Source: Ctena decussata (taxonomy: Eukaryota > Mollusca > Bivalvia > Lucinida > Lucinidae). Taken from it: DNA of 64,000 nucleotides. Below, piece after piece: positions 14,401-22,555 of the stretch. The DNA lies in assembly GCA_963989385.1 (NCBI GenBank), contig OZ022506.1:5497415-5561414 (forward strand), given 5' to 3'. The position numbers and the translations under genes are program-made. The notes below the pieces were generated by a model. That model did no database searches, was not told the DNA's origin, and saw only the letters and a program-made list of their open reading frames with translations. Within the stretch, counting starts at the first letter, position 1. The number at the start of each line of letters is the position of its first letter.

Positions 14401-17157
14401 CCACACACACACATACACGAAAACAAAATGTATCAATTCAAATAAAAAACCGTTTCAGTCCTGACATGACTTTGTATGTGAACAGAATGGTCAGGGCTTG
14501 CACATTCCTACATGCTCAGACAGGTTTCTCGAGACACACCCCATTGTAACTTTGTTTTAAGGTGTATGGGTACGCCTCTTTATTTTTAGTTCCTTTCTCA
14601 ATGGGGATCAACTCTGAAAGAAGCAGTTTCTGTCCTTCATAAGTTTTGCAAGGAAGTAAACAAGAAGCCGCAAAAATCATTTCTTTTTGTGGAAATGTGA
14701 GAAAACATGGTGGTATACAAGTACATCTTTACTAGTTTAACTAATCTGGATAGAAGACAACTTCTCTTACCGTATTATCCGGTGTTACTTTTATTTTGTC
14801 CATCTAATTCTTATTAAGCGTTTCCAACTCATCTTTTTATTATAAACGGTAAAAAAACTATTAAATGTACCCAAAACTCATCGAAAGCACCTCACATGTT
14901 CACAAGCTCTGCATATTTCAAAAGTACGAACGCTTTGCAGACAAATCGGCTAAAGTGTCCATGGCCGAAACTATTGCACCAACTCCGGATCGAATGTTTG
15001 AAGAAATGCGATAAAAAATCCATCTGCATCGAAGCATATATGATAAAACAAATCATTTCTCCACCGATTCCACTTTTGATCTCAGCGGAAACATTTATCT
15101 GCAAGCAAAGAAAACAGCAAAATTCTGACCTGGTATGTGCGCCGCCATGATATTTTGTGCGCGGATCAGCCGTTAACCGGTGTTACTTTAACGTGTATCC
15201 GGAGTTTTGACCGTGTTACCGGTGTTTCGATTAAACAGAGTGATAACTTTCATATGAAGTGACCACTCGTGTAAGATACTCTATATGTGAGCCGCGACAC
15301 GAGAAAACCAACAATGTGGTCGTGCGCCCAGCGCAGACTCAGATCAAACTGGGCATCGGCAAAATTTGATCAGACTCTTCGTTAAGTGCTCAAAGGGTAG
15401 CTTAGGGCCTAAACTACATCCATGCGGACAGCGAAGACTCTGATCAGACTGGGCGGATGCCCAGGCTGATCTGAGTCTGCGCTGGGCGCACAACCACATT
15501 GTTGGTTTTGTCGCGTCGCGGCTCATGTATTTGTTAAAGGAGCTACGTACATTTTTCATTAAAATGGTATCAAACACTATACAAAAACATATAACTGAGC
15601 TATTTACAAACAAAAAGAATGTTTTGATGTGAATCATTTAAGAAGTTAGTCGTTGTAAATGTACATTATGTTTCTTTCTTTTTTTCTATAAAAGGATTGT
15701 TCATTTCTTCTTACGACATTCGTTTATAAGAGTGAAGTGCGATGACTGTAATCGATTCAGTCTTTGCAATGCAGTGTGCATTCTAATGACGTCAATGAAA
15801 CTTAGGTCATTCTCGTTTTAACCGCATTGCAGCGGCTTTATTTTAACATCATCTTTATTTTTTAAATGCTTTAAACCGATTTACATTAGACCTTTGTCGA
15901 ATCTTACACTGACAAAATTTTAAATATTGTATTGTATTTGATAACTTTTTTTCATCACATTATCATCATTCCTTGAATAGAGAGAAGTAATTTGTTATGG
16001 CTGGATGGATTACTTGCGAATTTACGTCCTTTTAAACAGTTTTTCAGTCATATCAAAACGATGGTACTGGCTCCTAAGTAATTTGTTAATATCTGAAATG
16101 CAAACATGGCATTTTCATGGAATGGTATGAAACTTATATTTTATACATTTCTGGCAGAACTTACAGAATACAATACCCTGGAAACAGTCTTTACGACCGC
16201 CCTAGTAACCGAATGGTCTCGCATCATAGTCTTATACTAGCCAAAACTTCTAACCGACCATTTACATTTCATCGAATTTCTTCAGAGCCCTAAACAATCT
16301 TACAGTTCTATTTACATCCCCTAACAGGCAGATATGTCAGACAACTCAGGCATTAAAACGTTTTACAAAATTCTTAACATTACATCCAGGATATGCCGAT
16401 GAACAGAAGTATCCCCCATTTTTAAAATTCACAAAATTAAGCATTTCGTAACAATTTGTGAAAAATCACTTTTTGAAATATCCAATTTATGTGAGCAAAA
16501 CCACTAAAGCAAATGTCTGAATAAACAGATTTATGCAAAACTGAACACTCCTCATGCATGACAGAGGCAGCTTTGGGTCAAAATGTTAAAACTTACCCCA
16601 CCACTCAATGCAAATTTTTGTTAATTTTGAAAATGGGGGTACCCGTATTCATCTTTGGCTCCTGGGTGCAGTGCACTGAATAATGTTTAACCTTTTAGTT
16701 GTATGGTTTACCGACATATTGGCCTATCTGTGGCTGTAATCTGAATCGTGAGATTGCGAATAGCATTGACAAAAAATAATAAAAACTAAGTGGTCGGTTA
16801 GAACTTTTGACCAGTATATATAAAGGTTTGGAATTAGTCTGTCGGGAAAAAATCCAGCTAATAGCTTGCAACAAAAATAAATTTAGACAAAGGACAATAA
16901 TCAGAGACTGCCCCTCGTACTGACGACATAAATCAATGAAAAAATAATCAAGTCTTTATTTTGTAGGTCAGTACCACTATTGTCAAACAGACTCAGATTG
17001 CCCTTGGGGAGAAAGATGCGTTTTACGTAGGGTTTGTAGAGAAGAAGGACAATGTACGAATGTACGTCCACGTCAACGTCCACGTCCACGTCCACGTCCA
17101 GGAGGTTTGTACTGTTTCTACCCAAATCCAGGCAGCTATATATCCCATTGTGTTTAG
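1435..17157 (+). CDS. Two-exon gene for a secreted Cys-rich, Arg-Pro-rich small peptide (candidate antimicrobial peptide)
   Basis: Joining 1435-1486 to 16967-17157 gives an 80-residue precursor. The first 18 residues are an N-terminal signal peptide (M-C-K, then a hydrophobic core, then A-V-G as a good cleavage site). The mature part is about 62 residues, begins with Gln, has about ten Arg and no Lys, five acidic residues and seven Cys. The first five Cys are evenly spaced (C-x5-C-x5-C-x5-C-x5-C). They are followed by six Arg-x dipeptides, five Arg-Pro and one Arg-Gln, then two more Cys and a stop. Net charge is about +5. Both splice sites are phase 1 and canonical. The C-x-T-D-x-D-C-P start recalls WAP-like and other small disulfide proteins, but I do not recognise the family. 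The antimicrobial role is inferred from size, charge, secretion and composition. The weak point is the 15.5-kb intron: the two exons could belong to different genes. Confidence 0.55.
1512..2951 (+). mobile_element. Hairpin-capped tandem-repeat element A
   Basis: It begins with a hairpin at 1515-1547 (AGCTCACCTGAG, loop, CACAGGTGAGCT), followed by a CGTCCGTCGT-rich stretch (1567-1592). The core is about four diverged units of 310-325 bp starting near 1610, 1931, 2256 and 2571. Each carries phrases such as GAAACTA..GGCC and TTTGACAAAACTTTTACA. It ends in ACTCAGGTGAGCTACAGGACC and TGGTCCTCTGG, which is complementary to the starting hairpin. No coding sequence is seen, so it is probably non-autonomous. 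It lies just inside intron 1 of the small peptide gene. Confidence 0.65.
3160..4492. repeat. Minisatellite, about 59-bp unit, about 22 copies
   Basis: The unit reads roughly ACTCCTAAGCGGTTACCAGG, then AATACTCTCGCCAGTAACTG, then ACAACTGTCCCACCTAGA. Copies differ by substitutions and small indels, and some are shortened (around 3700 and 4180), so the array is old. No unit is open in a frame kept through the array. It sits in the intron of the small peptide gene. Confidence 0.85.
4600..4897 (-). pseudogene. Fragment of a non-LTR retrotransposon reverse transcriptase
   Basis: Read on the - strand, the fragment has the typical RT order: N-x-S-L-x-x-G-V-L-P, then F-K-x-A-x-x-x-P-I-x-K, then D-P-S-N-Y-R-S-I-P-I-L-P-x-x-S-K. 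Shortly after, a stop and a frame change interrupt the region where Q-x-G-F-R and T-A-L-I-K-L-I-I are expected. This matches the N-terminal half of a LINE RT domain (jockey/RTE/CR1-like; subtype not resolved). The catalytic F-A-D-D region is absent, so it is a dead remnant. Upstream (higher coordinates) it runs into another dispersed repeat. Confidence 0.7.
4898..5022 (-). repeat. Dispersed repeat with GGTCC/GGACC phrases, copy 1
   Basis: On the - strand it closely matches the + strand of 7690-7832. Shared phrases are GCCAGCCGGGACC, GCCAGGACCAGT and GGACCACTT..AGATGATGTACA. The two copies are inverted, about 2.7 kb apart. No coding sequence is seen. The identity of the element is unknown. Confidence 0.6.
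5040..5277. mobile_element. Fold-back MITE family FB-1, copy 1
   Basis: The element starts TGAGCCGCGACGCGAGAAAA and ends TTTTGTCGTGTCGCGGCTCA. The two halves are inverted copies over nearly the whole length of about 238 bp, including GACTCAGATCAGCCTGG and its complement. It codes for nothing: the ORFs it offers are shared by all copies and are an artefact. Confidence 0.85.
5375..5460. repeat. (TG)n microsatellite followed by a G run
   Basis: About 28 TG dinucleotides end near 5433 and run into GAGGGGGGGGGGCTAG. The Cys-Val repeat ORFs read from it are not genes. Confidence 0.95.
5461..6215. other. Intergenic or intronic stretch, no gene seen
   Basis: It has unremarkable unique-looking sequence with short ORFs only, a T-rich patch near 5960 and a G-rich patch near 6040. 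There is no exon with supporting splice sites. Confidence 0.4.
6216..6453. mobile_element. Fold-back MITE FB-1, copy 2
   Basis: TGAGCCGCGACACGAGAAAA at the left is mirrored by GTCACGTCGCGGCTCA at the right, with ACTCAGATCAGCCTGGGCAG and its complement inside. Length and layout match copy 1. Confidence 0.85.
6655..6800 (+). repeat. Dispersed repeat related to 23990-24170
   Basis: It shares with 23990-24170 the order GCAGTAGGTGCGGATGGGG, TCGTCC..TTTC, AAAGACTGAA..TGTCTCAAA and CCGTTAAACCC, then a run of C/A. A reverse copy lies near 55680-55860. It is probably a SINE or LINE tail family. Confidence 0.5.
7370..7495. repeat. Degenerate FB-1-like relic
   Basis: GACTCCGATCAGCCAGG, GTCTTCGCTGTGCG, GGACAGCGAAGACTGATCA and CCAGGCTGATCGG follow the order of an FB-1 MITE core but lack the TGAGCCGCG ends. 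A weaker relic may lie at 6960-7130. Confidence 0.4.
7690..7832 (+). repeat. Dispersed repeat with GGACC phrases, copy 2
   Basis: This is the + strand counterpart of 4898-5022. It is a short non-coding element of unknown class. Confidence 0.55.
7840..9776 (+). mobile_element. Hairpin-capped tandem-repeat element E, split by a mariner-like MITE
   Basis: The units contain AAGGCCATAG, ACAAGATAGTCAT, AAAAGGGGCAT and AATACGCGTCAGCTAA. They repeat at about 450 bp once the insertion at 8067-9065 is removed. The right end has CACGCACGGGCGGACAAGCC followed by a hairpin ATGCCCCACC..GGGGGCAT (9740-9774). The left limit is approximate. There is no coding sequence. Confidence 0.6.
8067..9065. mobile_element. 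Mariner/Tc1-like MITE inserted in element E
   Basis: The terminal inverted repeats are TACGAGGGTTGGTCCAGAAG and TTCTGGATCAACCCTTGTA, and the flanking TA fits the TA target duplication of mariner elements. Outside it, the host sequence (AAGGCCATAGTTTAAC before, CTAACAAGATAGTC after) continues as in the intact unit near 9487-9540. An internal - strand ORF at 8185-8496 (103 codons) has no transposase signature that I can see, so the element is taken as non-autonomous. Confidence 0.7.
9777..10055. other. No feature seen
   Basis: A short unique-looking stretch without an exon or a repeat that I can link to others in the window. Confidence 0.4.
10056..10172. repeat. Inverted repeat with 29-bp arms
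   Basis: AGCGTTCATCGTGTGATGAA followed by GCCAGTGG is mirrored by CCACTGGC and TTCATCGCACGATGAACGCT across a spacer of about 55 bp. It is a fold-back structure, possibly the end of a MITE. Confidence 0.7.
10476..11146. mobile_element. Possible MITE bounded by TAAATATACTCCTCGCCAAAA ends
   Basis: TAAATATACTCCTCGCCAAA at 10476 is mirrored by TTTTTGGCGAGGAGTATATTT at 11126-11146. The interior of about 630 bp is AT-rich. The ORFs at 10399-10653 and 10825-11155 do not resemble any protein I know. A target duplication is not clear. Confidence 0.45.
11361..12258. mobile_element. MITE family K, full copy with internal palindrome
   Basis: The ends are GTATCAATAAGGTGGGTT (11381) and AACCCACCTTATTGATA (12234), flanked by a G run on the left and a C run on the right. 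Inside, 11400-11530 and 11548-11682 are inverted copies of about 135 bp (GTGACCTTGTTTCCAAGGTC lies near the centre). The segment from 11540 on recurs nearly unchanged at 32428-33152. ORFs within it are shared shadows. Confidence 0.75.
12302..12775 (+). repeat. 470-bp dispersed repeat L, copy 1
   Basis: It runs from CGAAACACCGGTTACACGG to AATAACACCGGACAAA. Copy 2 at 14769-15232 is the same sequence in reverse orientation. A CpG-bearing block (GGCGGCGCC, GCGCAC) lies at 12370-12400. A - strand ORF at 12407-12688 exists here, but copy 2 breaks the same frame by one base, so neither is called a gene. Confidence 0.7.
13075..13560 (+). repeat. Dispersed repeat M, copy 1
   Basis: The part at 13150-13350 matches 52660-52860: AAAAAGATAGGCAATGATNAGGAATTAA, GGGAAAGAA, ACACCGAATGAGCA, GGTCATTCA. 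The part at 13376-13520 matches the reverse strand of 63640-63790 (AGGAACCGCAACAGAAGT..CGTTGGAACGGT). The repeated AAAACAGAA start and dispersed copies suggest a retroposon. It ends in a G run at 13562-13580. Confidence 0.6.
13562..13580. repeat. Poly-G tract
   Basis: An almost unbroken run of G after (TG)n-like sequence. Confidence 0.9.
13600..14768. other. Repeat-like sequence without a supported gene
   Basis: A hairpin-like pair TGTAGACCCTG..CTGGGTCTACA lies at 13732-13788. The ORF at 14032-14373 (113 codons) contains phrases (GATGAAGC..TTTAAACGAAAGAATT) that recur in degraded form near 39720-39770 and 61105-61160, so it is treated as repeat. A C run at 14376-14398 is followed by (CA)n. 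Confidence 0.45.
14769..15232 (-). repeat. 470-bp dispersed repeat L, copy 2 (inverted)
   Basis: Reverse-strand copy of 12302-12775. Conserved blocks include TCCATGGCCGAAACTATTG, CACCAACTCCGGATCGAATG and CCGTTAACCGGTGTTACTTT. The two copies face each other across about 2 kb and could form a large cruciform. Confidence 0.7.
15288..15525. mobile_element. Fold-back MITE FB-1, copy 3
   Basis: TGAGCCGCGACACGAGAAAA and TTTTGTCGCGTCGCGGCTCA close an inverted repeat of about 238 bp with the family's internal GATCAGACTGGGCGGATGCC. Confidence 0.85.
15526..16966. other. Intron tail upstream of exon 2
   Basis: The part at 15720-15860 resembles the interior of the mariner-like MITEs at 21544 and 43757 (ATCGATT..TCTTTGCAA, GACGTCAATGAAA, GCAGCGGCTT) but has no terminal repeats. 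The part at 15990-16065 resembles the SINE body near 38440 (GGATGGATTACTTGCGA, TTTTTCAGTCATATCA). No additional exon is visible before the acceptor at 16965. Confidence 0.4.
16967..17157 (+). CDS. Exon 2: mature Cys-rich Arg-Pro peptide and stop codon
   Basis: The acceptor TCTTTATTTTGTAG precedes a phase-1 start; the split codon becomes Gly and the exon then reads Q-Y-H-Y-C. It codes C-Q-T-D-S-D-C-P-W-G-E-R-C, R-R-V-C, E-G-Q-C, then an Arg-Pro run, a Gly-Gly turn and Y-C..H-C-V before TAG at 17155. The Arg-Pro run is encoded by six CGTCCA-type hexamers (17064-17100), one changed to CGTCAA, so it is a coding microsatellite. All seven Cys survive and no stop interrupts the frame, which argues for a functional exon. 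A SINE begins about 45 bases downstream, perhaps within the 3' untranslated region. Confidence 0.6.
17064..17100 (+). repeat. Coding CGTCCA hexanucleotide repeat
   Basis: Six units encode Arg-Pro (one Arg-Gln). On the other strand the same repeat reads as a Val-Asp run, which is a shadow. Confidence 0.85.
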
Positions 17158-17202
17158 TGTCGTCGAAACGTGATCAGCATTGTCCCGTTTACCTGTAAAA
17201 GG

Positions 17203-17300
17203 AGCCCCAGTAGCTTAGTGGGTTATGCGCTGGCCTTCTGATCTAGCAGACCGGGTTCAAGTCCCGTACTGAAATACTGTTGAATAAGACGTAAAATCGC
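17203..17300 (+). mobile_element. tRNA-derived SINE head
   Basis: GGAGCCCCAGTAGCTTAGTG carries an A box (TAGCTTAGTGGGTTA) and GGTTCAAGTCC is a B box at the usual distance. The would-be acceptor arms do not pair and a tail follows, so it is a SINE, not a tRNA gene. A relative starts at 20230. Confidence 0.6.
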
Positions 17301-17460
17301 AGTTTATTTATTTATTCACAAATTCATGTCAACAAATACATAAAAGTACATACATGAGCCAATGGATTGGACATAGGCACTGCCTATTTTTGTCCTCTGC
17401 AGTTGGTGTAGCAATACAGACACATATATTTGATGACATGAATATTAAAGTGCTATACAA

Positions 17461-19701
17461 CAAGAGGACCATGATGGCCCTGGATCGCTCACCTGAGTAT
17501 CCTGTGAACTTAACCTCAGAAATATCCAGAAACGTCCAACAGACAGAGTTTCACAAAGATTCAATGGAAAATGAACCCTTAATTGTGTACCTTAGGTTTT
17601 TATAAGATTTAACCTAATGACCTTGTTTTTGACCCCACATGACCCAGTTTCAAACCTGGTCTAGATTTCTTGGATATAAACATTCTGCAAAAGTTCATGA
17701 ATATCGGATCAAAACTGTGCCCTCTAGAGCGTAAACAATGCTTTTCTAAGGTTTGACCTAGTTTTTGACCCGACATGACCAAGTTGCACCCTTGGTCCAG
17801 ATTTGTAGGAGACAAACATTTTGACTAAGTCTCATGAAGATTAGAACAAAACTGTGTCCTCTAAAGCATTCACATGGTTTTTCTAAGAACTGACCTAGTG
17901 ACCTAGTTTTTTACCTGACATGGCCCAGTTTCAAATCAGGTCTAGATTTCATAAAAATAAACATTCTGACAAAGTTTCATGTAGATTATATAATAACTGT
18001 GCCCTAAAGAGTGTACACAACGTTTTTCTAAGATTTGACCTAGTGACCTAGTTTTTGACCCCACATGACCCAGTATCAAAGTTGGTCTAGATTTCATTCA
18101 GATAAACTTTCTGACCATGTTTCATGATGATTGGATCGTAACTGTGCCCTCTGATTCATTCTAAGATTTATTTCTACTTTTAGCTCTGGCGGCTATTTTG
18201 TACAGCAGAGTGGAACCGTTTCAGCAATTTTTGTTTAGAACCATGAGTCAAACACTTCTGTGAAATTATTTTGAAATCGAGCCATTGGCTTTAGAGGAGG
18301 TGTCGTTTAAAGGTTTTTCTATATTTAGCTCTGGTGGCCATTTTTTTTCAGCAGAGCTGAACCATTTTAGCAATTTTGGTAGAGGGTCTCCTAAGGAACA
18401 TTTCTGTGAAATTATTTCAAATCTTCCCAGCAGTTTTGGAGGAGAAGTCGTTTAAAGGTTTTTCTATTTTTAGCTCTGGCGGCCATTTTATTCAGCGGAG
18501 CGGAACCGTTTTAGGAATTTCGGTAGAGGGTGTCTTAAGGAACATTTCTGTGAAATTATTTTAAAATCTGCCCAGCAGTTTTGGAGGCAAAGTCGTTTAA
18601 AGGTTTTTCTATTTTTAGCTCTGGTGGCCATTTTGTTCAGTGAAGTGGAACTGTTTTAGCAATTTTGGTAGAGGGTGTCCTTAGAATTTCTGGGAAATTA
18701 TTTTAAAATCTGCCCAGTAGTTTTGGAGGAGAAGTTGTTTAAAGGTTTTTCTACTTTTAGCTCTGGTGGCCATATTGTTAAGCGGGGCGGAAGCATTTGA
18801 AAAATTTTGGTTAAGGGCCTCCGTAGAAACATTTCTGTGAAATTATTTCAAAATCTGCCAAGCAGTTTTGGAGGCAAAGTCGTTTAAAGGTTTTTTCTAT
18901 TTTTAGCTCTGGCGGCCATTTTGTTCAGCCGAGCTGACTCGTTTTAGCAATTTTGGTAGAGGGTCTCCTAAAAAACATTTCTGTGAAATTATTTCAAAAT
19001 CTGCCCAGCAATTTTGGAGGAGAAGTCGTTTAAAGGTTTTTCTATTTTTAGCTCTGGTGGCCATATTGTTCAGCGGAGCGGAACCGTTTGAGCAATTTTG
19101 GTTAAGAGCCTCCTAAGGAACATTTCTATTAAATTATTTTAAAATCTGTCCAGCACTTTTGGAGGCGAAGTCGTTTAAAGATTTTTCTATTTTTAGCTCT
19201 GGCGGCCATTTTGTTCAGCAGAGCGGACCCGTTTCAGCAAATTTGGTAGACGGTCTCCTATGAAACATTTCTGTGAAAATACATCAAAATCTGCCCAGCA
19301 GTTTTGGAGGAGAAGTCGTTTAAAGGTTTTTCTATTTTTAGCTCTGGCGGCCATTTTGTTCAGCGGAGCGGAACCGTTTGAGCAATTTTGGTAAAAGGCC
19401 CCCTAAGGAACATTTCTATGAAATTATTTCAAAATCTGCTTAGCACTTTTGGAGGAGAAGCCGTTTAAAGGTTTTTCTATTTTTAGCTCTGGCGGCCATA
19501 TTGTTCAGTGGAGCGGAGCCGTTTTAGCAATTTTGGTAAAGAGTTCCCCAAGGAACATTTCTGTGAAATTATTTCAAAATCCGTCCGGCAGTTTTGGAGA
19601 AGAAGTCGTTTAAAGCAAAAGTTGACGACGGACGAACGACGGACGACGGACAAAGACCGATCATAATAGCTCACCTTGAGCACTTCGTGCTCAGGTGAGC
19701 T
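17461..19701 (-). mobile_element. Hairpin-capped tandem-repeat element B
   Basis: It is the reverse layout of element A: it starts CAAGAGGACCATGATGGCCC with GCTCACCTGAG and ends with the hairpin AGCTCACCTTGAGCAC..GTGCTCAGGTGAGCT at 19668-19701. The hairpin is preceded by a GACGGACGAACGACGGACG stretch. The core has two kinds of tandem units: about 185 bp (17600-18150; TGACCTAGTTTTTGACCC..TGACCCAGTTTC) and about 145 bp (18178-19615). ORFs inside follow the repeats and are not genes. Confidence 0.7.
18178..19615. repeat. Tandem array, about 145-bp unit, ten copies
   Basis: Each unit starts near TTTTTAGCTCTGGCGGCCAT and contains GAGCGGAACCGTTTTAGCAA, TTTCTGTGAAATTATTTC and TTTTGGAGGAGAAGTCGTTT. 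Unit starts are near 18178, 18324, 18470, 18616, 18757, 18900, 19046, 19191, 19337 and 19482. Confidence 0.9.
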
Positions 19702-19859
19702 AAAAATTCTATGACTAAATTGTTCATACATATAAACTAGAAATAATTGATATAAACATGAACATAACATAACGTTTTAACGAGAAGTAATATCAATGTT
19801 TGTCCAAACAGTAACTACCTGCACATAGACCTATACGAGTTTGATAATCTGACCCACCA

Positions 19860-19935
19860 GGCACACAACGCTGAATCAACTCTAAATCAACGCTGACGTA
19901 TGACGTTGAATCAACCTTGATTAAATGTCGATTGC
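19860..19935. repeat. TTGAATCAAC-type short repeat, copy 1
   Basis: GGCACACAACGCTGAATCAA, then CAACGCTGACGT..GACGTTGAATCAACC. It is similar to 50474-50580 and 58258-58335. Confidence 0.55.
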
Positions 19936-19987
19936 CTTCTGCTTCGTGCAGAATTTCATCTTTCAGTCACATGTTTTTCAATATATA

Positions 19988-20051
19988 ATTTTAATAATAA
20001 TAATAGTAGTGATAGTAGCAGTAGTAATAATAATAATAATAATAATAATAA
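19988..20051. repeat. (TAA)n microsatellite
   Basis: An imperfect then perfect run of TAA/TAG trinucleotides. Confidence 0.9.
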
Positions 20052-20229
20052 AGTATTGCACTATTACGGATAGAAAAACCGAACACTGGATTACAATTTA
20101 GGCATCTCACGTAGGGTGTAATTGATTTGCACCAAGACGCCTCTCCTCTCCATTAAGCGGGGCACAGTCGTTTCGAATGCTAGGCTAAAATCGCGAGTCA
20201 TCCAGCCATTACCTTTAAAACTAACGGAT

Positions 20230-20425
20230 CTGAGGAGCCCCGGTAGCTCAGCGGGTTAAGCGCTGCCTGACTGTTATAGCGGACCAGATTCGAGTCCCGA
20301 TTGAGGCGAGAGTATTTCCTACTGTAAACGGGGTTCCATTGTACATAGCTTTCATTATCATCCTCCAATCGTCTGATCTGACTGGAATACTATTGAAAAG
20401 GTCATTCAACCATCCATCCCGCCCA
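20230..20425 (+). mobile_element. tRNA-derived SINE with body
   Basis: The head GAGCCCCGGTAGCTCAGCGG has an A box (TAGCTCAGCGGGTTA) and a B box (GATTCGAGTCC). The body GGGGTTCCATTGTACATAGC, CTTTCATTATCATCC and ATACTATTGAAAAGG recurs on the reverse strand at 38430-38575. Confidence 0.65.
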
Positions 20426-21543
20426 GAAATAATCCATTTTGCAAAAATTACGTTTAGGCAGATTTCGGCATTTCGTAATACTTGGACTACTGGGTTTCCC
20501 AACACTGACGAGTTTTTATCAGAAATCATTAAGAGCTATATACAGATGTAAACCCATTGTCGCCACGCACTGACATGTCATATTTTGTTCTTAGAATTTG
20601 GGAAATTCATGCGGAATACACTTGTTTTCTTCATGTGTGACTTTTAGCCCAAATCGGCTATATCCCACAAAGCAACGGGAACATACGGGAGGTCTAAACG
20701 AGATCTCGTTGCCTCTTGCGAGAATGGACAGATACCACTATTCCATTTTAATGGCTTTCAGCTGAATCGGATAAACTCGTTTTGGACCATGCTTAAGTCA
20801 AGTGAGGCCTACCGACAGGGACAAAGCAATTGAACTGAGTCAAAAAGTTGAAAATGCGCATGTGATATGCGTTATAATATTATAGGTGATGAAGCAACAT
20901 TAACTTTATTTCAAGGGGATTACGTGTTTGGCTTCAGTACCCGTACAACAAACTGTATTTGTACAAACGTTCGCAGTGTTCTAGTGTTCGCGATTATCGC
21001 GTGCAAGATAAATGCACGAACTTTGATATCCGCGAACATGATGATTTTACAATGGAATAATCGGAAAGAGTGACAAATCCGCGAACTTAAGTACACGTGA
21101 ATGTGTCTAAGATTGCCAAACCGCGAACTATTGACACCGCGTACATTATGGTCCTCAGTTACAAAGGTAAATTGTCAGTAATAACTGAAGGTTCAGGTAC
21201 AGATGAATTATTTAGAATATTAACAGAGCAGGTAAGGTCTCCGTACACCGAGTATCACTACCCACGATGTGTTATTTCAGGATTCTGCATGCGAATGTTA
21301 ACGTTACAATTTTCTACGGCTTTTGATGAAGATTTCTAATGTTAATGGCCGTTTAGCAGCCACTTTTAACAAAATAAATATTTACTTTCATATTTTAATG
21401 CGAATCGAGCCTTTTATGCTGTGCCGAAGAATTTCAACTCATACTGTCATCCCTTTGCACGTAAAAATGTTCTTTTTTCAGCAGTTTTATCGAAATAGGC
21501 TTAGCGAGAATCCCAGTCATCGTAAGTCGCTTTTTACGCGCTC
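20426..21543. other. No gene seen
   Basis: Only short ORFs without family resemblance. One stretch (20925-21150) has GCGAACTT/CGCGAAC phrases like the GCGAAC palindromic simple sequences of bivalve repeats, but I cannot define limits. Confidence 0.35.
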
Positions 21544-22409
21544 TACGAGGGTTGTTCAGAAAGTTCTGATTCTAGCCGCACAACTTTGTTTAGCGGCATG
21601 CTGGGGACAAATGTTATGCATGTATTGAAAGCTCTACATTTCATCTTTACAATACAAAGATATATTTTCTTATTGAGTTACAATGCATGTTATTAGGCCC
21701 CAGTCATACCACTGGGCTAATTTTATATGAGAATTTATTTTCAGTGTGCCATTCAAGTGAAAAATGCTTGTAAATACAAAATGATTTTTTGTCTGTTTCT
21801 AGTCATTCGTTGCTTTAAATATCAATTCAAAAGTTAGAAGGGCAGCAAACGTTATCGATTTAGTCCTTGCAAAGCAATGCGCTGTTTTTATGACGTTATT
21901 GAAAACGATGTCAACGTCATTTTCGAAAGCTCACAGCGGCTTCGTTGTTTACATCTTTTGCCAAGTTATTTCTAACAAGATTTTGAATGTTGAGACCCTT
22001 GTTTTCTTTACAAAACCATTATAACTTTAGTAGAAAGGGAGAAGCTACTACTACATAAAATGCTTATAATCTAAATTAAAGAGACAGTATGGAACCTAAA
22101 TTAAATGTATTTTCCGCGATATTTACAGGTCACAGTTGCCTGGGGACTAAGTTTAAGTAGCAATGATGAAACAAATTCAAAGACTGCTCATATATGAACT
22201 ATGACCCTCTTAAGTGAAAATCTGCAGTAGCTGTAGGGTATACCTCTTTCCAAAACGTTCAAAAATATGTCCTTTAGTAAATATACACCACGTTTGCAGA
22301 GTAGTCCGGACATATCATACCTTTATATTTTTCGCTATCAGAAATACTGCATTTATGATGGTTACCAAAATAAGACGTCACAATCAGAACTTTCTGAACG
22401 ACCCTCGTA
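21544..22409. mobile_element. Mariner/Tc1-like MITE, family N, copy 1
   Basis: The ends TACGAGGGTTGTTCAGAAAG and TTTCTGAACGACCCTCGTA are inverted repeats with TA at both borders. The interior (GAGTTACAATGCATG, CCAGTCATACCACTGGGCTA) is shared, inverted, with 43757-44672. The ORFs at 21323-21628 and 22214-22585 cross the ends and are not transposase. Confidence 0.8.
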
Positions 22410-22555
22410 TTTACTCCTGTATTTGTCCATGCAGAGGAATATTGCACTCAATTGTAAATGCACATCGATATTTACTGCAGCATGCACGAATGTATGAAAA
22501 AAATATGAATTTTAGAAAAAAAGGTTTTATAATTTCCTACGGCCAAATTCAAACC

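Noticed and set aside
16901..17125. - strand ORF with a Val-Asp repeat
   Set aside because: Antisense shadow of the Arg-Pro coding exon on the + strand.
17203..17290. tRNA gene
   Set aside because: A and B boxes are present, but the acceptor arms do not pair and a SINE-type tail follows; the same applies at 20230 and 33629.
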